In this document: piece by piece, positions 8,256 through 18,432 of the stretch
Numbering within the stretch: position 1 is the stretch's first letter
How the letters are laid out: the number at the start of each line of letters is the position of its first letter
Source of the DNA: Rhizobiales bacterium GAS188
Lineage (GTDB): Bacteria; Pseudomonadota; Alphaproteobacteria; Rhizobiales; Beijerinckiaceae
Direction of reading: 5' to 3'
Length of the DNA stretch: 64,000 nucleotides
Assembly (NCBI GenBank): GCA_900104855.1
Contig: FNSS01000001.1
Coordinates: forward strand, 7,573,001 to 7,637,000
Program-made: the position numbers and the translations under genes
Notes under the pieces: model-generated
What the model saw: the letters and a program-made list of their open reading frames with translations, nothing else
Databases searched by the model: none
What the model was told of the DNA's origin: nothing

Positions 8256-8687
8256 ATGACGGCATTGGTTCCGGCGCCCGCCGTTGTTGAGATTCGAAGT
8301 TGGAGAAGTTGGGTGCGATTCAAGTTCCTTATTCTCGTTCTGCCTCTATTTGGAGCGCATTCGGGTCTCGCGATCGCGCAGGAGGGCGCCGCCGAGCGTG
8401 GGCGAGTGCTCTTCCAGCAGCAATGCGGCTCCTGTCATCAGGTAGCGCAGCCGCGCAACGGCATCGGCCCGACCTTGCAGGGCTTGGTTGGCAGGGCTGC
8501 CGGATCCGTGGAAGGGTCCAACTACTCCCCGGCTCTCAAGGGCTCAGGCATCACCTGGACGCCCGAGGCCCTCGACAGCTACCTGACCAACCCGGCCGCC
8601 ATGGTACGAGGCACGCGCATGGCGCAGCGCGTGCCGGACGAGCAGCAGCGCCGGGACATCATCGAGTTTCTCAAGGCGCCCAGATGA
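8256..8687 (+). CDS. Class I c-type cytochrome, probable electron acceptor of the IorAB-like enzyme
   Basis: A 143-residue monoheme cytochrome c. The heme site is CGSCH (Cys57, Cys60, His61) and a likely Met ligand lies in RGTRMAQRVPD. The N-terminus has a hydrophobic export segment (FLILVLPLFGAHSGLAIAQ). A GTG at 8313, eight bases after GGAG, would give a more conventional signal peptide than the ATG at 8256, and may be the real start. It follows the molybdenum hydroxylase by 87 bp on the same strand. The natural reading is that it carries electrons from the enzyme to the respiratory chain. Confidence 0.85.
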   Translation: MTALVPAPAVVEIRSWRSWVRFKFLILVLPLFGAHSGLAIAQEGAAERGRVLFQQQCGSCHQVAQPRNGIGPTLQGLVGRAAGSVEGSNYSPALKGSGITWTPEALDSYLTNPAAMVRGTRMAQRVPDEQQRRDIIEFLKAPR

Positions 8688-10109
<1,422 letters not shown>

Positions 10110-10880
10110 TCAAGCCTGATTTGCCCTGGCGTTAGCCAAATCCGTGAGCACCTGCGCCGGCTCTTGATCGAGCGCCATGTTCTCAGTGTCGTGCGCGGCA
10201 TCCAATTCGCCGGCTTTGTCCGCGTCCAGGGCCGCAAACAGGGGTTCGAATTCATCCTGCTCAGGACCGGTTTTGGCAATGAGCTCAAATGTCTTTCGCG
10301 CGGCCTGTTCGGAGGTCAAGCTGCGAACCAGCACGCTAGCCACCTGACGCCGCGCAATAACACCATCGCGAGGCGTGCCCGACTGCCGCTTGTCGCCCTG
10401 AAGGAGCACAAGCTGCAGTTGGTCGGGGTCATTGTAATCAAACCAACCGGGCCGCGCGATCGTGTACGGAAGCCCACTCGCCCGCACCAGGCGCTCGGCG
10501 CGCCGCTTCCAGTCATGCGCGCCTCCGCGGTCGGTCACACCGATGGCAGTCATCAGCGCGACGCGAACCTTGCGGCGACCAAGCGCAGCCAAAACATTGC
10601 GCACGCCGCCGTAATCGACCGCCTCTGCGCCTGACGTGCCGCCGCCCACAGATCCGTGCGTGAACACGATAGCGTCGACGTCCTTGACGGCGGGCGAAAG
10701 CGATTGCGGACGTGTCAGGTCGCCGACGACAATGTCTACCTCTGAAGGCATCCGGCACGTCGCGCTGTCGCGCACCAAGGCGCGAACGCCGTGTCCCCTG
10801 CGAAGAGCTTCCTCGACGACATACCGACCGATGCTGCCTGTCGCGCCGACAACCAATACGGAAATCGTCTCCTCACTCAT
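10110..10880 (-). CDS. NmrA-like NAD(P)-binding protein (atypical SDR)
   Basis: A 256-residue Rossmann protein starting at MSEETISVLVVGATGSIGRYV, where GATGSIG is the dinucleotide-binding turn. The pattern ALVRDSATCR and IVVGDLTRPQSL are typical of NAD(P)H-binding atypical SDRs. The start at 10880 was chosen because the frame upstream overlaps the esterase gene in another frame and lacks conservation. It overlaps the esterase stop by 8 bases, which indicates translational coupling. Probable role: a redox sensor or small-molecule reductase; the substrate is unknown. Confidence 0.85.
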   Translation of the reverse strand: MSEETISVLVVGATGSIGRYVVEEALRRGHGVRALVRDSATCRMPSEVDIVVGDLTRPQSLSPAVKDVDAIVFTHGSVGGGTSGAEAVDYGGVRNVLAALGRRKVRVALMTAIGVTDRGGAHDWKRRAERLVRASGLPYTIARPGWFDYNDPDQLQLVLLQGDKRQSGTPRDGVIARRQVASVLVRSLTSEQAARKTFELIAKTGPEQDEFEPLFAALDADKAGELDAAHDTENMALDQEPAQVLTDLANARANQA

Positions 10881-11922
10881 AACGCCTGCCTCGTCGGCTG
10901 CCGATCTTGATGGCCTTTTCCCAGAACCGGATCGCATCATCCAGCCATCCCTCGGCGCTGGTGCCGATGCCTGGTCCAAAGCCGTGGCCGAGATCATAGA
11001 ACTTGCGATACTCGACCTCCGTGCCTGCTCCGCGCAGCGCGCTCACCCGCCGTTCCATGCTGGAGGGAGGTGCGATTCTGTCTTGCTCGCCCGCGACGAC
11101 AAAGGTCGGCGGTTCGTTGGGTGAATAATCGGCGTGCGCCGTATAGGCCATCACCACCGTTGCTGGCTTGGGAAGATCGTCGCCGCCAAAGCTCATTAGC
11201 CCATGCGAACCGATGCTAGCCGCCATTCTGGCACCTGCGGAACTTCCCCAAAGCGAGTAGCCGTCGGTGCCGACACCGAGCGATGCCGCGTTACTGAAAA
11301 TGAAGGTGATCGCTGCCGCCAAATCCGCGACCGCAGCCTTCGCGCCGTATCCCGCGCGGTATTTCAGGACAAAGGCGTTGTATCCCTTGTCGCTGATCTC
11401 AGCCGCGTAGGGAAAGCCTTCATGGAGGGAACCGACATAGGCGAAGCCGCCGCCAGGTGAGATAACGGCAAACGGCGCTCCGGGTTTTCCCCGAAAGAAG
11501 AACAAACCTGTGTTGGCTTTTGCCGGCTGCTCCTGCTTCTGCCTCTCCGAATAGAAGCTGTAGAAGATGGCCTGCCCAGTGTTCGCTTCGGCGATCATGT
11601 GATTGAGGGCGGCGACGCTGGTCGCCGGATCGACGTGACTATGGTAGGGCATGAGTGTGCCGATGTCGGTCAGCCGCATGCTGGGATCATATCGGCGATC
11701 ATCCCAAGGTAAGAGCAGCTTGGCAAAGCCAGCAAACGCGGGATGATTGAGGAGATCCTGAATGCTGTCATTGGTGGACAGGGCGCGCCCTACGGTGGGG
11801 GCGACCTGCGTTTGCGAGAGGGTGAGCACTGATCTGTCATCCTGCGCCGCTTCCCCGCACGCCGGGGTCAATAGCGAGAGAGCGGTATAGACAAAGGGCC
11901 AAACGAAGACGCGCGAAGCCAT
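10873..11922 (-). CDS. Exported alpha/beta-hydrolase (esterase/lipase-like)
   Basis: An acetyl-esterase-like hydrolase of about 349 residues counted from the Met at 11922; an upstream ATG at 11973 is also possible. The N-terminus (VFVWPFVYTALSLLTPACG) is an export signal. The oxyanion-hole segment SPGGGFAYVG and the nucleophile elbow WGSSAG are clear. A later Asp in AGEQDRI and the His in DLGHGFG complete the triad. It shares the leftward unit with the DHA2 transporter, an aldo-keto reductase and the NmrA-like gene, so it may act on the same compound that the regulator LysR (14976) senses. Confidence 0.82.
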   Translation of the reverse strand: MASRVFVWPFVYTALSLLTPACGEAAQDDRSVLTLSQTQVAPTVGRALSTNDSIQDLLNHPAFAGFAKLLLPWDDRRYDPSMRLTDIGTLMPYHSHVDPATSVAALNHMIAEANTGQAIFYSFYSERQKQEQPAKANTGLFFFRGKPGAPFAVISPGGGFAYVGSLHEGFPYAAEISDKGYNAFVLKYRAGYGAKAAVADLAAAITFIFSNAASLGVGTDGYSLWGSSAGARMAASIGSHGLMSFGGDDLPKPATVVMAYTAHADYSPNEPPTFVVAGEQDRIAPPSSMERRVSALRGAGTEVEYRKFYDLGHGFGPGIGTSAEGWLDDAIRFWEKAIKIGSRRGRRYE

Positions 11923-12010
11923 CCGCGCCTCGAGGATGATCTTCAGCCGAAGGTTGAGCACGGCAGCGCTCAACCATGATGCCGGAACGGATGAACAGCC
12001 CTCTTCTCTT

Positions 12011-13054
<1,044 letters not shown>

Positions 13055-13285
13055 TTACGGAGCCACCTGTTTGACGGGGCGAAGCGCCTGTTCGGGAACA
13101 TTGCGCCCGAACTCGGTCCACACCGCCCCGGGCTCGATGACGGTCACACGGATGCCGTCGGCGCCAAGCTCGTTGCGCAGCGTTTCATGGAAACCGACCA
13201 CGGCGTTGAAGCCCGCTTCGAGAACGGCTTGAGCCAGGTGCCGCCCCAGTCCGGTTGAGCAGCCGGTGATGAGCCAGGTCGTCAT
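13055..13285 (-). pseudogene. Short-chain dehydrogenase with a large in-frame internal deletion
   Basis: The 76-residue product from Met at 13285 starts as a normal SDR (MTTWLITGCSTGLGRHLAQ, with the TGxxxGxG cofactor turn) and, directly after EAGFNAVV, continues as the C-terminal half of an SDR (GFHETLRNELGADGIRV, then IEPGAVWTEF). About 130 residues are missing between them, including the Ser-Tyr-Lys active site. The frame stays open across the join. It is therefore a deletion derivative that cannot be catalytic. It sits between the exporter and the aldo-keto reductase on the same strand. Confidence 0.8.
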
Positions 13286-13313
13286 GGGTACATCTCCTTG
13301 AAATTGGCGGCCG

Positions 13314-14849
13314 CTAGCGTGTTTCGGTGGCACAGATCGCAGCCTCTTGAGTCCCATCGACCGCCCCGTCCCGGTTGCCCGCCAATGCCGGCACCGATGC
13401 GCTCCTTACGGGACGTACGATCGCCGAGAGCGCGATAACAAGAGCGAGCGTCAGCATGACGGTCGCCGCGTCGAAGGCCGTTGTAATGCGATAGGGTGTG
13501 AGATCGCGTCCGGTGAGGTTGCCGGCTCCGATCGCGGCCACGGCAACGAGCACGCTGAGGCCAACCGAGCTGCCGAGTTGGTGGGCGACGTTGACGGCGC
13601 CGGACGCGGCACCCGCGTCCTTATGATCGACCCCAGCAACGCCGGCGGAGGTCAGCGGGCTGAGCGTCAGTCCCTGGCTCACGCCGATAAGCACCATGGG
13701 GAGCGCAACAGAGAAAAGATAGCCCGAGCCGCCCACGGCGCGGCTGAGCCACGCCATGCCGGCGATGCCGATCACCATGCCTGCAACGAGAACCCCGTTC
13801 GGGCCGAAACGCCGCACAAGCCGCGGCACCGCGATTGCGAACGGAAAGTTGAAGATGGTCGCGGGCAAGAAGGCCAAACCGGTGATGACGGGACGGTAGC
13901 CGGCGACCTCCTGCAAATACAGCGTCGTGAAGAAGAAAAATCCCACCATGCCTCCCAGATAAAGAGCCCGCGCGGCATACGCGCCCGAACGCTCAAGGCT
14001 GGCGAACAGTCGCAGCGGCAAGATCGGCTGCGAGGCCCGGCGCTCGATCGCAACGAAGAGGGCGAGCAAGACGATCGCAGCGGCGAGCGTCGCGATGGTG
14101 ACGGGATCCTGCCAGCCGGAGTGCGCCGAGCGGATGAAGCCATAAACGAGCGCGCTCATTCCGGCGGTCGAGGTCAGCGCGCCGGGAAAGTCGAACTTTC
14201 CGGCGTGCCGGGGCGTCTCGGGAATATGGAGGCAAGCGGCCACGATCATGCCGATGCCGATCGGCAGGTTGATGTAGAAGCCCATACGCCAGGATACCCA
14301 GTCCGCGAGGATGCCGCCCAGCACGAGGCCGACAGTTGCCGAGACGCCAGCGGCAGCGGCGTAGTAGGAGATGGCGCGCATCCGCTCGTGGCCTTCGGCG
14401 AAATTCGTCTGAAGGAGGGCGAGCGTGGAAGGCGCAAGGACCGCAGCGCCGATGCCTTGGATCGCGCGCCATGCCAGCATCCACCCGGCGGATTGAGAAG
14501 CGCCGATCGAAAGGGAAGCAAGGGTGAACACTGCAAGTCCGGTCATGAACATCCGGCGGCGGCCGAGGATGTCCCCGGCGCGTGCACCGAGCAAGAGGAA
14601 GCCCCCGAAGGTCAGGGTGTAGGCGCTCTGCACCCAGGCGAGATTGGCTTCGGAGAACCCGAGTTCAGAATGGATTTTGGGCAGACCGGTAAGGACAACC
14701 GAGATGTCCAGCACGATCATCACGTAGCTGACGAGAATGATTGCGAGGACGGCGGCCTTGCCAGACGCACGGGCAATTGACGCCGGAAGATGTTGGGCTG
14801 CGTCGGCCGCCGTGGCGCCGGGCTCGCTGCTTATACGCGTTGCATCCAT
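13314..14849 (-). CDS. MFS drug/small-molecule exporter, DHA2 (EmrB/QacA) type
   Basis: A 511-residue integral membrane protein with about 14 hydrophobic segments. The DHA2 signature is visible: an early MIVLDISVVLTGLPKI segment, WVQSAYTLTFGGFLLLGARA, and GRRRMFMTGL in the first cytoplasmic loop. It exports hydrophobic or cationic compounds in exchange for protons. It is the first gene of the leftward unit and is transcribed divergently from a LysR gene, which should regulate it. Substrate unknown. Confidence 0.92.
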   Translation of the reverse strand: MDATRISSEPGATAADAAQHLPASIARASGKAAVLAIILVSYVMIVLDISVVLTGLPKIHSELGFSEANLAWVQSAYTLTFGGFLLLGARAGDILGRRRMFMTGLAVFTLASLSIGASQSAGWMLAWRAIQGIGAAVLAPSTLALLQTNFAEGHERMRAISYYAAAAGVSATVGLVLGGILADWVSWRMGFYINLPIGIGMIVAACLHIPETPRHAGKFDFPGALTSTAGMSALVYGFIRSAHSGWQDPVTIATLAAAIVLLALFVAIERRASQPILPLRLFASLERSGAYAARALYLGGMVGFFFFTTLYLQEVAGYRPVITGLAFLPATIFNFPFAIAVPRLVRRFGPNGVLVAGMVIGIAGMAWLSRAVGGSGYLFSVALPMVLIGVSQGLTLSPLTSAGVAGVDHKDAGAASGAVNVAHQLGSSVGLSVLVAVAAIGAGNLTGRDLTPYRITTAFDAATVMLTLALVIALSAIVRPVRSASVPALAGNRDGAVDGTQEAAICATETR

Positions 14850-14948
14850 AGGTTCGATACCTCGGGCGGCGCACCGAAATGCGTCTTCAATGGTTTGGAT
14901 TGAACCAATATAAGGCTGGCTTCGGAAAGCGATTAGCTGCTATAATTA

Positions 14949-14974
14949 GATTGGTCTTATTAGAGAGACTAATC
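14949..14974. promoter_or_regulatory. Candidate LysR operator at the exporter/LysR divergent promoter
   Basis: GATTGGTCT (14949-14957) and AGACTAATC (14966-14974) form an inverted repeat matching at 8 of 9 positions with an 8-bp spacer. The site ends one base before the GTG start of the LysR gene, so binding there would also limit the regulator's own expression. A GATTAGCT element lies at 14931-14938. Confidence 0.45.
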
Positions 14975-14975
14975 A

Positions 14976-15869
14976 GTGGTGCGTGAGAACTTCAACGACC
15001 TGGCTGCCTTCGCAACTGTCGCGAAAGAGCGGAGCTTTACCCGGGCTGCCGCTAAGCTGGGCATTGGTCAGTCCGCGCTCAGCCAGACGATCCGCGCCTT
15101 GGAAGAGCGTCTTGGGCTTCGCCTCCTCACCCGCACGACGCGGAGCGTCGCGCCGACCGAGGCTGGCGAGCGCCTCTTGCAGACTGTAGCTCCAAGATTT
15201 CAAGAGATCGAGGCGCAACTCGCTACCTTGAGTGAATTGCGAGACAAGCCGGCCGGGACGGTTCGCATCACCGCCGGCGAGCATCCCGCGATGTCGGTCC
15301 TGCAGCCAGCGTTGAAGCGATTCCTGCCGGAACATCCAGATATCCATGTCGAGATCGTCGTCGACTATGGCCTGACCGATATCGTCGCGGAGGGATACGA
15401 TGCCGGTGTTCGCATGGGCGAACAGGTGGCGAAGGACATGATCGCCGTACGCATAGGTCCCGAAATGCGGATGGCGGTCGTCGGCTCACCGGCCTATTTC
15501 GAGCATCATACCATTCCTCGATCGCCGCAGGATCTGACGTCGCAGAAATGCATCAACATGCGGCTTCCGACCTATGGCGGGCTTTTTCCCTGGGGCCTCG
15601 AGAAGCGGGGCCGCGAGGTGAATGTGCGCGGCGAAGGGCAGCTCGTGTTCAATAATCTTGCGTTGCGGCTTCACTCGGCGCTCGATGGACTTGGCCTCGC
15701 CTATATGCCGGAGGACCAGGTGCTTCCCTACATCGCAAACGGACGGCTGGTGCGTGTGCTGGAAGACTGGTGTCCCTATTTTCCGGGATATCATCTCTAT
15801 TATCCAAGTCGCCGGCACTCGCCTGCGCTGGGGGTGGTCGTGGACGCTTTGCGCTATCGCGACAGGTAA
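14976..15869 (+). CDS. LysR-family transcriptional regulator
   Basis: A 297-residue LysR protein with a GTG start. The winged helix has FTRAAAKLGIGQSALSQTIR and the LLTRTTRSVAPTEAGERLL wing. It is close to the regulator at 2486-3379 along its whole length, including the MDMIAVRIGP-like and RxCIN-like segments of the effector domain, so the two are paralogues of the same subfamily. It is divergent from the DHA2 exporter operon and converges with the DUF4405 gene, overlapping it by 16 bases. Probable role: activator of the exporter unit, with negative autoregulation. Confidence 0.92.
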   Translation: MVRENFNDLAAFATVAKERSFTRAAAKLGIGQSALSQTIRALEERLGLRLLTRTTRSVAPTEAGERLLQTVAPRFQEIEAQLATLSELRDKPAGTVRITAGEHPAMSVLQPALKRFLPEHPDIHVEIVVDYGLTDIVAEGYDAGVRMGEQVAKDMIAVRIGPEMRMAVVGSPAYFEHHTIPRSPQDLTSQKCINMRLPTYGGLFPWGLEKRGREVNVRGEGQLVFNNLALRLHSALDGLGLAYMPEDQVLPYIANGRLVRVLEDWCPYFPGYHLYYPSRRHSPALGVVVDALRYRDR

Positions 15870-16531
15870 GAGGTCTTCCTCCACCGCATCGCATAATAAG
15901 TCGCCGCTATGCAGAGCCCGGCTATCGCGACGCAATGGACGAAAAACCCGGTTACGGAGTCTTCGAAATTCCACCAGTCGAGCGATACCTGCATGGTGAG
16001 CCTCGTGCCAAGACCGAGTGCGAACCAACTCCGCAAGCCGTGAAGCGCAACGGCTGCGGCGACGATCCGAAGACCCAGCGTCCGCACTTTGCTCGGTGTG
16101 GAAATTCGACAGAGGGTGCGCGCGACCCCCATGATCATAGGCCAACGGCAGCCCAGATGGATGGCGACGATGACGAGCGCCCAGTACGCCGCGAAGACAT
16201 GAAGCTGCCGGACCGTGAAACTGGGGCGATGCGGTATCCATTTCGTGAGCGTGTTGGAGATGACGGCGCTGGTAACGAGAAGGGTGAACATCGCTGTGAG
16301 AAGCAAGAGGGTCGCACCTACGTTTAGCGTTCCCCGTGCATCGCGCCGCGTTCTGAAGGCCGCACCGTACCATCGTCGATTGAAGAGGTTGTGCGCGATC
16401 AGCAGCACGAACATACCTGTGCCCGCCACCTCATGAACTGTGTCACCCAGCCACCAGTAGGAGAGGCCGATCAGCAGCAGGCCAGCCGCAAGGAAGTCGA
16501 GCGTCAGGCGCCACAGGAAGAGAGAGTTCAT
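15854..16531 (-). CDS. DUF4405/cytochrome b-like membrane protein
   Basis: A 225-residue membrane protein with about six hydrophobic segments and several histidines placed in or near membrane helices (DTVHEVAGTG, IAHNLF, RQLHVFAAYW, AIHLGCRWP). This is the usual pattern of small heme-b membrane anchors and of DUF4405 proteins. It follows the cytochrome P460 gene by 16 bp on the same strand. Together they suggest that electrons from P460, or from a periplasmic partner, enter the membrane through this protein. Heme binding is inferred from the histidines. Confidence 0.7.
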   Translation of the reverse strand: MNSLFLWRLTLDFLAAGLLLIGLSYWWLGDTVHEVAGTGMFVLLIAHNLFNRRWYGAAFRTRRDARGTLNVGATLLLLTAMFTLLVTSAVISNTLTKWIPHRPSFTVRQLHVFAAYWALVIVAIHLGCRWPMIMGVARTLCRISTPSKVRTLGLRIVAAAVALHGLRSWFALGLGTRLTMQVSLDWWNFEDSVTGFFVHCVAIAGLCIAATYYAMRWRKTSYLSR

Positions 16532-16547
16532 GTCCCGGTTCGCGGCT

Positions 16548-17033
16548 CTATTCGATTGGCGTGCCGCGGAATTTCGGTATGCGAGATGCGGTGTAGAGAA
16601 AATTGCTGCTTTCCTGGGTGCGATGACAGGACTGGCAGCGCGCTGTGTTCTCGCTGAAGTTCACGGTCTTGTCCGGCCAGAACCACTGGAATTGCCAGTC
16701 GGCGGTGCGGCGCTGCTCCTCGTAGTCGGCCCCGAAGCCTTCGCCCTTCTCCATGATGAAGTAGCGGTAGAGCTTGCCGTTCCGGTAATCGACCAGCACG
16801 AAATGTGTTCCCGCCGGGATGGGCTGCCCCTTCTTGACCGCCTCCATCGCTTCCGGCGTGGCCATGATATCTTCCGTGACCTCACCGCGTGTGATGGTTG
16901 TGTAGTGTACGTATCGTTCTAGATTTTCCGGGAACGTGACCCGATTGGTCTCCGCGCGCACCTGCCAGCCGATTAGCATAGCGGCGCCGATAGCCGCTGT
17001 GATCGACAGGGTGCGAATGCCAGGTCTCTTCAT
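16548..17033 (-). CDS. Cytochrome P460-family heme protein, exported
   Basis: A 161-residue protein beginning at MKRPGIRTLS with a short hydrophobic export segment ending near VRAE (residue 28). It has a single CQSCH heme motif at residues 133-137, preceded by the beta-rich region characteristic of P460 proteins (HFVLVDYRNGKLYRYFIMEKGEG). The start at 17033 is preferred over upstream in-frame starts because it puts the signal peptide at the N-terminus. P460 enzymes oxidise hydroxylamine or detoxify NO; I cannot confirm the heme-lysine cross-link from sequence. It is coupled to the DUF4405 gene. Confidence 0.82.
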   Translation of the reverse strand: MKRPGIRTLSITAAIGAAMLIGWQVRAETNRVTFPENLERYVHYTTITRGEVTEDIMATPEAMEAVKKGQPIPAGTHFVLVDYRNGKLYRYFIMEKGEGFGADYEEQRRTADWQFQWFWPDKTVNFSENTARCQSCHRTQESSNFLYTASRIPKFRGTPIE

Positions 17034-17124
17034 GAGTAAATCGCTCACTCTCGGAAAAAATGCCTCGCGTCGGCGCCATGTATCTCTGCACCAGCGATGG
17101 TGACCGCCGTCTGGGTGCGGGCGC

Positions 17125-17634
17125 CTAGTGCGGGTATTGGTCGTTCGACACCTTTTCCATCCAGTCGACCGACCTCCCGTCGAGGGCTTCGCTGATTGCG
17201 ACATGCGTCATGCCAACGGTGGGCGTGGCGCCGTGCCAATGCTTGATGCTCGGCGGAATCCACACGATGTCGCCCGTCCTGATCTCCTCGATAGCGCCGC
17301 CCCATTGCTGAAGCAGGCCGACACCTTCGGTGACGAGCAGCGTCTGGCCCAGCGGGTGCGTGTGCCAGGCCGTTCGCGCGCCCGGCGCGAAGGTCACAAT
17401 CCCTCCCCCGGCTCGCGCCGGCGCCTTCCTCTGAAAGGCTGAGGTGATTGTTACCGTGCCCGAGAAATGATCTGCAGCGCCCACGCTTGGGGATTGGATT
17501 GATGCTCGCGTGACGGCGACCGCCTCTTCTGATTGGGCAGACGCCCCGGAGGGCGCAAGCAACAGGCTTGCAGCCGGATAAAGCAGCGAGATCATTTCGC
17601 GCCGGCTTTGATTCTGATTGTGGACAATGCCCAT
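17125..17634 (-). CDS. Exported cupin (hydroxynitrile-lyase-like fold)
   Basis: A single-domain cupin of about 169 residues from the Met at 17634, with an export segment ([20 protein letters not shown]). The metal-binding motif [18 protein letters not shown] and the second motif [13 protein letters not shown] supply the His and Gln/Glu ligands. The pattern resembles manganese-dependent cupins that include bacterial hydroxynitrile lyases. It lies between the carboxymuconolactone-decarboxylase-like gene and P460 in the same leftward unit. Its activity here is unknown. Confidence 0.8.
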   Translation of the reverse strand: MGIVHNQNQSRREMISLLYPAASLLLAPSGASAQSEEAVAVTRASIQSPSVGAADHFSGTVTITSAFQRKAPARAGGGIVTFAPGARTAWHTHPLGQTLLVTEGVGLLQQWGGAIEEIRTGDIVWIPPSIKHWHGATPTVGMTHVAISEALDGRSVDWMEKVSNDQYPH

Positions 17635-17653
17635 CTCGACCCCGTCGCTTGCG

Positions 17654-18085
17654 CTAGCGCTTCTGGAAGACTTCGCGGGCAATCGAGACCGCCGTTACCG
17701 CGTTGGGCCAACCCGAATAGAAGGCCATTTGGGTGATCGTCTCGGTTAGCTCTTCCTTGGTCACGCCGTTCTGGAGCGCGAGAGCGAGGTGAGACCGGAG
17801 TTGGTCCGGACGGTTCATCGCAATCAAGGCGGCGACCGTGATCAGGCTGCGATCGCGCTTCGAAAGCTGAGGGCGCTCCCAAATGTCACCGAACAGGACC
17901 TTGTCGGTCAGCTCGGCCAGCTTCGGATCGATGTCGCCCATAAGTTGCTGCGCGCGTGTTGGCGCTTGATTGCCGGCGGCGGTGGCAGCGCCGGGCGCGG
18001 GTTGCTGAGCGTGGACCATGGTGGAGAGAACTCCGGCAAGTAGGGCGACTGTTGGGACGATGAGAATGTGAACAAGGTGCTTCAA
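17654..18085 (-). CDS. Exported carboxymuconolactone decarboxylase-family protein
   Basis: A 143-residue protein with a clear signal peptide ([18 protein letters not shown]...VHAQ) followed by the alpha-helical CMD fold: [24 protein letters not shown] and [19 protein letters not shown]. The AhpD-type Cys-x-x-Cys is absent, so it is not a peroxidase of that class. Periplasmic export is unusual for this family but common in these mixed cupin/CMD units. It is 19 bp upstream of the cupin gene and probably co-transcribed. Substrate unknown. Confidence 0.85.
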   Translation of the reverse strand: MKHLVHILIVPTVALLAGVLSTMVHAQQPAPGAATAAGNQAPTRAQQLMGDIDPKLAELTDKVLFGDIWERPQLSKRDRSLITVAALIAMNRPDQLRSHLALALQNGVTKEELTETITQMAFYSGWPNAVTAVSIAREVFQKR

Positions 18086-18164
18086 GGCGTGACTCCTCGT
18101 TGCTTGGGTGTGGCCGTGGGAATGGGCGCGAGGCCGCGCCCATTCCGGGACGGAAGCTCCGGCC

Positions 18165-18346
18165 TCAGGCCGAGGCCAGATGCTGGCTGAAGAACGCGCT
18201 CAGCCTCACGACAGCCGGGCCGACGAATTGCGGCTTCTCGTACATATCCATGGCCATTGCCGTGCCTCCTATGATGACGGTGGAACGTGCCAACGCGGAC
18301 GTTTCGAGGAATGCGCGCCTCTGGGGGTGATGACTTCGTCAGACAT
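18165..18346 (-). pseudogene. Small Tat-leader-like ORF with two strong ribosome-binding sites, frameshifted
   Basis: An ATG at 18346 has a perfect Shine-Dalgarno AAAGGAGGT four to five bases upstream and starts MSDEVITP. The frame then closes early, while a neighbouring frame continues as RRAFLETSALARSTVIIGG, a twin-arginine-leader-like run, and then MAMDMYEKPQFVGPAVV to a stop at 18165. A second AGGAGG sits seven bases before the ATG at 18257, which opens a 30-residue peptide in that frame. Either a ~58-residue exported protein was broken by a frameshift near 18315-18325, or the 30-residue peptide is a gene in its own right. I recognise no family. Confidence 0.4.
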
Positions 18347-18432
18347 TTCGACCTCCTTTGGGTCTGCAGAAACACGGCCGCCGTAGCTTCGGCGTAGCCA
18401 TCTGGGTAGGGCGCGGGCCGGTTCGAGCGGGA

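Noticed and set aside
18165-18257. Lasso-peptide-type precursor suggested by Y-x-x-P near the start of the 30-residue peptide
   Set aside because: The rest of the leader motif (the spaced Gly and Thr) is absent and no B/C maturation genes are nearby.
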